Positions 58,720 through 64,000 of a DNA stretch of 64,000 nt are shown here, piece by piece. The stretch is taken from positions 13,915 through 77,914 of the forward strand of contig CADBBT010000022.1 of assembly GCA_902792985.1 (NCBI GenBank), given 5' to 3'. The DNA is from Oscillospiraceae bacterium (GTDB taxonomy: Bacteria > Bacillota > Clostridia > Oscillospirales > Acutalibacteraceae). Position 1 is the stretch's first letter, and each line of letters opens with the position of its first letter. The notes beneath the pieces are model-generated. The model was not told the origin of the DNA. It made no database searches and was given only the letters and a program-made list of their open reading frames with translations. Both the position numbers and the translations under genes were made by a program.

Positions 58720-59658
58720 TTATTTCAAATACGTTTGCGCATATTGCACAGACAGATTGTACACCTGTTCTGCGCTGTCCGGGTCGTTGGCGAGGTCGTG
58801 GTCGGAGTTCGGGTAGGAGACGAAATCGTTCGTCACGCCTGCAGCCGTGAGCGCTTCGGAAAGCTCCTTCACACCGGCAAAGGGAACAATATTGTCCTTT
58901 TCACCCTGCGCAAAAACGGTCGGAACAGCGTCGGCTGCATAGGTGATCGGCGAAACGGCACGCAGCGCGCTCATGAACGCTTCGTAATTGCCGCTCTTAT
59001 TGGTGTATTCCTCTGCGGAAATGCGCACGCCGCCGGCCTTCGCCATCAGATCGAGCATATCGTTCAAGCTACCCAGCGCGTTGTTTTCCAAAAAGTCCGC
59101 CCGCGTCAGATCGCTCGGTCCGCAGAAGCTGACCACGGCAGCCGGCGTGATCGGCGCGCTGCTCTTTCGCGCATAGGCATACAGCATCGACAGATGCGCG
59201 CCGGCGGACATGCCGGCAAGGATCGCTTTGTTGACCGTATAGCCAGCCGCGGCAGCCGTCTCTTTGATTTTCGCAAGTGCGGCGCCGATGTCATCGAGCA
59301 GATCGTTCATGTGAACGGTGTCGGAGATGTAGCGGTAGCTCATCGTTGCGGCAACATAGCCGGCGCTTGCCCATTGAGCGGCAACGTCATTGTAGATCGC
59401 TTTGTCGCCGAAGATCCAGGCGCCGCCGTGGATGAAAAGCACAAGGCCGGTTTCGCCTTTTTGTGCCGGCAGAGCAAGATTCAGGCTTTGCCGGGTCGCG
59501 TCCGCACCGTAAACGAGGGTTTGCATACCATCGGACGGCGTGTCGGGCACAGGCGTCGGTTGTTGACTGTTGCCGGAGCCGCCGCCCTGCAGCAGTCCGG
59601 AAAGGAAGAAGAAAAAGGCAAGAAAGAGGGAGAAAAATTTTTGGAAAAATGCCTTCAT
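58720..59658 (-). CDS. Secreted alpha/beta-hydrolase esterase
   Basis: The 312-residue enzyme has a signal-like N-terminus (MKAFFQKFFSLFLAFFFFLSG, then a Gly/Ser/Pro linker) and a BD-FAE/hormone-sensitive-lipase-like fold. FIHGGAWIFGDK holds the oxyanion HGG, AGMSAGAHLSM the nucleophile Ser, QGEKDNIVPFAG the Asp and YPNSDHDLAN the His, so the triad is complete. The ATG at 59658 follows AAAGGAGTCC; the open frame further back has no family sequence. It has a consensus promoter. The substrate is probably an ester of a carbohydrate or small molecule outside the cell. Confidence 0.85.
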   Translation of the reverse strand: MKAFFQKFFSLFLAFFFFLSGLLQGGGSGNSQQPTPVPDTPSDGMQTLVYGADATRQSLNLALPAQKGETGLVLFIHGGAWIFGDKAIYNDVAAQWASAGYVAATMSYRYISDTVHMNDLLDDIGAALAKIKETAAAAGYTVNKAILAGMSAGAHLSMLYAYARKSSAPITPAAVVSFCGPSDLTRADFLENNALGSLNDMLDLMAKAGGVRISAEEYTNKSGNYEAFMSALRAVSPITYAADAVPTVFAQGEKDNIVPFAGVKELSEALTAAGVTNDFVSYPNSDHDLANDPDSAEQVYNLSVQYAQTYLK

Positions 59659-59689
59659 AAAAAGGACTCCTTTATTATAAGATAAATTC

Positions 59690-59718
59690 ATTATACAGTT
59701 TTGGAAAAAAGTTGTCAA
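59690..59718 (-). promoter_or_regulatory. Consensus sigma-A promoter of the esterase gene
   Basis: On the minus strand TTGACA (+ 59713-59718), a 17-bp spacer and TATAAT (+ 59690-59695) stand 32 bp before the start. Confidence 0.9.
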
Positions 59719-59821
59719 GGAAAAGGGAGGTAAAAGAATCAGCGGTGAAAAAAGTTTACTTTGAAAACAAAACTTTGACAAATTGTATCGTTCACGGTTT
59801 GGCCTTGTGACAGCCATCGGA

Positions 59822-61357
59822 TCAGGGGAGGGATCTGCAGATTTCGCCGAACACCGGCGCACAGTCCACCGCGCCGGAAACACCGTTTTCGTTGAGAATG
59901 ACCGCAGCGTACCGCGGCGCCTTTGCCGGAAAGAATCCGGCGAACCATGTTCGGCAAACTTCCTTTTCAGCTTCAAAAATGCCGCTTTGCGCTGTGCCGG
60001 TCTTGCCTGCGCCAACCGTGTCTGCCGCTTTTGCCGAAGCAGCTAATAGCGTTCTCATCTGCCGTACGGTCGTTTCCTTCAGCCGCCGTACGGGCGCAAA
60101 CGGTGTTTCGCGCTGAAGCGCGCCATGTTCGTCCACGGTGCCGCACAACACGGTCGGCGGGGTCTGCAGTCCGGTTGCAAGAAGCTGATAGACGGAAAGC
60201 AGTTGAACCGGCGACGCGAGCAGCTTGCCCTGCCCGAAGGCAAAATTCGCCCGTTCTCCCGGCAGCAGCAGATCGCGTGCAGCGGGAAGGCTCCCTTTGC
60301 TGCAGGAAAGTCCGTCGCACAGTGCGATCGCGCGGGAAAAACCGAGCGTTTCGCAAAAAGAAAGGAAGGCCGTTTCGTCTATTTCCTGCATCAGACGGAT
60401 AAAATAGGTATTGCAGGAGTTTTCTAGCGCCTCCTTCATTGTCTGCTTTCCGTGCGCCTTTTGTCCAAAGCACTGAAACTGTGTTTCGCCGATTTGGCAG
60501 GTGCCCGTGCAGGTATAGGAAAAGCTGCGCTTTACGCCGTGTTCAAGCGCAAACGCCGCCAGCAGAGGTTTGAACACCGAACCCACACTGTATGCGCCGA
60601 GCGCCTTGTTTGTGAACGGGGAAAGCGAAGGGCTCGCCGCGTCTGTGTCAAACAACGGCACGCTCGCCATCGCGCGGATCTCGCCTGTTTGCACATCCAT
60701 GATCACAGCGCACCCGCTTTGAATGCGGCTGTTTTGCAATGCTGCTTCGGTTATGCGCTGCAATTCTGTGTCGATCGTCAGCGCCACGCCGCCTTTGCTT
60801 TTGAAGGTTCTGTCTATGATCTCCTTTGCTTCGCCGGGAAGTACCCGTCCGGCGGCATCCACGGCAAAGCGCACGGAAAGACTGCCGCCGAAACCGTTCA
60901 GCAGCGTGTCAAACGCTTTTTCGATGCCGCAGGTGCCGTGACTTTCGCTGTTGAGTGTGCCGATCAGGTGCGCGGCTAAAGCGGAATCGCCCCGGCGCAC
61001 CGGGACGGAGAATGTGCGCACAAACGGTGTTTCGGCCGCTGTTTCGGCATTTGCAAGGCATGGGGCGCCGCGTAAAAGCATCTGCTGCGCCGTGTCCTTC
61101 CCAAACAGCGCCGTCATCGTTTGCATGGCCGCTTCACACGGCGCGACAACCGCCACCAGCCGTTCATCGGACGGTGCGAGCGGCTGCAGATTGCGGTCAT
61201 AGATCACGCCGCGCGATGTGCCGACTGTGAGCACGCGTGTGTGCGCGCGCTGCAGCGCCTGCGTTTCCTGCCTGCGTCCGACTTCCATCGTGCGCCAAAG
61301 CAGCGCGCCGAGCAAAATGCAAACTGCCGAAAACAGCGCCACGATCCGTTTTTCCAT
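59822..61357 (-). CDS. Class B penicillin-binding protein (transpeptidase)
   Basis: This 511-residue membrane-anchored transpeptidase cross-links peptidoglycan. An N-terminal membrane segment (IVALFSAVCILLGALLW) is followed by the PBP dimerisation-like region (GTSRGVIYDRNLQPLAPSD), then the transpeptidase domain with Ser260-Val-Phe-Lys, the SCN motif in LENSCNTYF and Lys452-Thr-Gly in GAGKTGTAQ. It is small for FtsI or SpoVD (550-650) and has no PASTA domain. The ATG at 61357 follows TGAGGTGA; upstream residues in frame are not family-like. It is divergent from groES. Whether it acts in growth, division or spores cannot be told. Confidence 0.85.
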   Translation of the reverse strand: MEKRIVALFSAVCILLGALLWRTMEVGRRQETQALQRAHTRVLTVGTSRGVIYDRNLQPLAPSDERLVAVVAPCEAAMQTMTALFGKDTAQQMLLRGAPCLANAETAAETPFVRTFSVPVRRGDSALAAHLIGTLNSESHGTCGIEKAFDTLLNGFGGSLSVRFAVDAAGRVLPGEAKEIIDRTFKSKGGVALTIDTELQRITEAALQNSRIQSGCAVIMDVQTGEIRAMASVPLFDTDAASPSLSPFTNKALGAYSVGSVFKPLLAAFALEHGVKRSFSYTCTGTCQIGETQFQCFGQKAHGKQTMKEALENSCNTYFIRLMQEIDETAFLSFCETLGFSRAIALCDGLSCSKGSLPAARDLLLPGERANFAFGQGKLLASPVQLLSVYQLLATGLQTPPTVLCGTVDEHGALQRETPFAPVRRLKETTVRQMRTLLAASAKAADTVGAGKTGTAQSGIFEAEKEVCRTWFAGFFPAKAPRYAAVILNENGVSGAVDCAPVFGEICRSLP

Positions 61358-61458
61358 CTCCGTCACCTCAGAATTAGTCTTTCTTTGTCGGAAAAAGTGA
61401 TGCGGCGCAGACAACTCAAAATTTTTTCCATCTTTTTGGGTTTATTTTCAAAAAAGAC

Positions 61459-61486
61459 TTGATTTTTAAAAAAAAATGATTAAAAT
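61459..61486 (+). promoter_or_regulatory. Promoter of groESL
   Basis: TTGATT (61459-61464), a 16-bp A-rich spacer and TAAAAT (61481-61486) lie just before the CIRCE element, as expected for HrcA control. Confidence 0.65.
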
Positions 61487-61491
61487 AGGTT

Positions 61492-61518
61492 TTAGCACTC
61501 AGGAAGATAGAGTGCTAA
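61492..61518 (+). promoter_or_regulatory. CIRCE element (HrcA operator)
   Basis: TTAGCACTC, nine bases, GAGTGCTAA is a perfect CIRCE inverted repeat. It predicts HrcA repression of groES-groEL. hrcA itself is not in the window. Confidence 0.97.
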
Positions 61519-61583
61519 AAATTAGCAAATACGCGCTGCGAGGTTTAACTCGCTGCGAAATGTTATGTATTGGAGGAATCATT

Positions 61584-61868
61584 ATGACGATTAAACCATT
61601 GCTTGACCGTGTTGTGCTCAAGCCCACCGAAATTGAAGAGACCACGAAGAGCGGCTTCATTCTGACGAGCGCATCGCAGGAGAAGCCCCAGTTTTCCGAA
61701 GTGGTCGCCGTTGGTCCTGGCGGCATGGTGGACGGGAAAGAAGTCACCATGTATGTCAGCGTCGGCGATAAGGTGATCGCGAGCAAATATGCCGGCACCG
61801 AAGTGAAGCTGGACAGCGAAGAATATACCATCGTCCGTCAAAGCGATATTCTTGCCATCGTGGAATAA
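61584..61868 (+). CDS. groES: Co-chaperonin GroES
   Basis: GroES caps the GroEL folding chamber. The 94 residues run from TIKPLLDRVVLKPTEIEETTKSG through the mobile loop (SGFILTSASQEKPQFSEVVAVGPG) to YTIVRQSDILAIVE, a full-length family member. The ATG at 61584 follows TGGAGGAATC; the open frame upstream lies in the CIRCE leader. It is the first gene of the groESL operon. Confidence 0.97.
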   Translation: MTIKPLLDRVVLKPTEIEETTKSGFILTSASQEKPQFSEVVAVGPGGMVDGKEVTMYVSVGDKVIASKYAGTEVKLDSEEYTIVRQSDILAIVE

Positions 61869-63521
<1,653 letters not shown>

Positions 63522-63556
63522 TTTAAGTCGATAGTCATTCGTCATTAGTCGATAGT

Positions 63557-63592
63557 AAAACAGCCGCTGCGAATTTGCAGCGGCTGTTTTTG
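63557..63592. terminator. Terminator after groEL, bidirectional
   Basis: AACAGCCGCTGC (63559-63570) pairs with GCAGCGGCTGTT (63577-63588), a perfect 12-bp stem with flanking A and T runs that extend it. It can stop groEL and the converging minus-strand gene. Confidence 0.92.
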
Positions 63593-63614
63593 CATGTGAA
63601 GTTATTTGATTTTT

Positions 63615-64000
63615 TTATTGACCGTCCACCGGCAGTTTGTTAAATACCATGCCGATCACCTGGTCGGCTTCTTTTTCATCCTGCCATGCCATTGTGCCGT
63701 CACCGTAGAACTGGATACGGCCATAGCCATCTTCATATTCTGTCTTGGATTCGACGATGCTGCCGTCTTCGGCATAGGTCACGACCTTTTTCACGCCGTC
63801 AGAATAGTTGATGCGCATGGTGTCACCGTCAAAGTAACCGCTCATCGTCCATTCGGCCGTCTCAAATGCGGAGCTGCCCCAGGAAACTTCGATCTTCGCG
63901 TCGCCGTTGCCTGCGTCTGTCACAACGATGCTGCAGCGGTCAGACTGATAGGTGCCGGCAAAGTCCGCCAGCTTGCGGGTCTCTTCCGCGTCGGCAGCAT
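63615..64000 (-). CDS. Unrecognised protein, C-terminal part (5' end outside window)
   Basis: The visible 128 residues are open to the right edge, starting EETRKLADFAGTYQSDRCSI and ending NKLPVDGQ. They form a beta-rich domain (WTMSGYFDGDTMRINYSDGVKKV, GRIQFYGDGTMAWQDE) that looks lipocalin-like or like the repeated extracytoplasmic domains of Clostridia lipoproteins. I do not recognise a family, and the N-terminus, where a signal would be, is not visible. An in-frame GTG at 63923 is not a credible start because domain sequence continues through it. Confidence 0.7.
   Translation of the reverse strand, partial: AADAEETRKLADFAGTYQSDRCSIVVTDAGNGDAKIEVSWGSSAFETAEWTMSGYFDGDTMRINYSDGVKKVVTYAEDGSIVESKTEYEDGYGRIQFYGDGTMAWQDEKEADQVIGMVFNKLPVDGQ

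Noticed and set aside
63529..63556. Repeated GTCGATAGT words after groEL
   Set aside because: Two partial copies of a short word in a 90-bp gap are too few to call a repeat; the only clear element there is the terminator.

Overview
The window reads as chromosome of a low-to-mid GC (about 55 %) Clostridia bacterium, most likely a gut Oscillospirales/Ruminococcaceae-type organism. The support is the ctsR-mcsA-mcsB-clpC heat-shock operon with CtsR boxes, a CIRCE-controlled groES-groEL pair, tarI/tarJ for ribitol-type cell-wall polymers, a YerB-type DUF3048 lipoprotein, RqcH, an IMP dehydrogenase of the Tritrichomonas/Clostridia type, strong Shine-Dalgarno sites and many sigma-A promoters with 17-bp spacers. 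I see no phage, insertion sequence, integrase, rRNA or CRISPR array.

Layout. Positions 1-5040 hold a + strand cluster: metallophosphoesterase (cut by the window edge), GPH sugar symporter, PfkB kinase, histidine phosphatase and a ymdB-like gene that has lost its N-terminus. Positions 5050-15480 hold a solute-binding lipoprotein, recG, trmO, an AEC transporter, a GH27 alpha-galactosidase and pcrA. Positions 15510-22250 are a secretome block: two tandem LCAT-like hydrolases, then two large exported proteins that end in similar short amphipathic tails. guaB (22436) converges on the minus-strand clpC-mcsB-mcsA-ctsR operon (24006-28610). A patch of small genes follows at 29065-29836: a Gly/Cys-rich mini-protein and a divergent ribbon-helix-helix/SLOG pair. 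Then come minus-strand murD, purB, a secreted phosphoesterase and an ABC-F ATPase. On the + strand, zinc-ribbon and DUF1858 genes lead into trmK, a Nif3-like gene, rqcH and dnaE.

Positions 44100-54170 are the most accessory part. They hold a YihQ-like GH31 glycosidase overlapping a DUF4867 gene, a fucose/arabinose-isomerase-like gene, a tRNA-Val, a GDPD, an XRE regulator, and a TetR-FGGY kinase-Gfo/Idh/MocA operon, followed by galM. Together with the GH27 enzyme this looks like uptake and breakdown of plant- or mucin-derived glycosides, possibly sulfosugars. The right end carries a DUF3048 lipoprotein, a 44-residue amphipathic peptide gene, tarIJ, a secreted esterase, a class B PBP and groESL.

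The strongest unexplained structures are in non-coding DNA. One is tracts of 7-8 bp telomere-like repeats whose C-rich strand is always the sense strand just 5' of a gene's ribosome-binding site. The other is a compact 134-bp element at 48905-49038 that folds on paper into a perfect four-way junction. The GH31-DUF4867 locus, in which the sulfonate-binding Arg is replaced by Gln, is the best candidate for an undescribed metabolic system.
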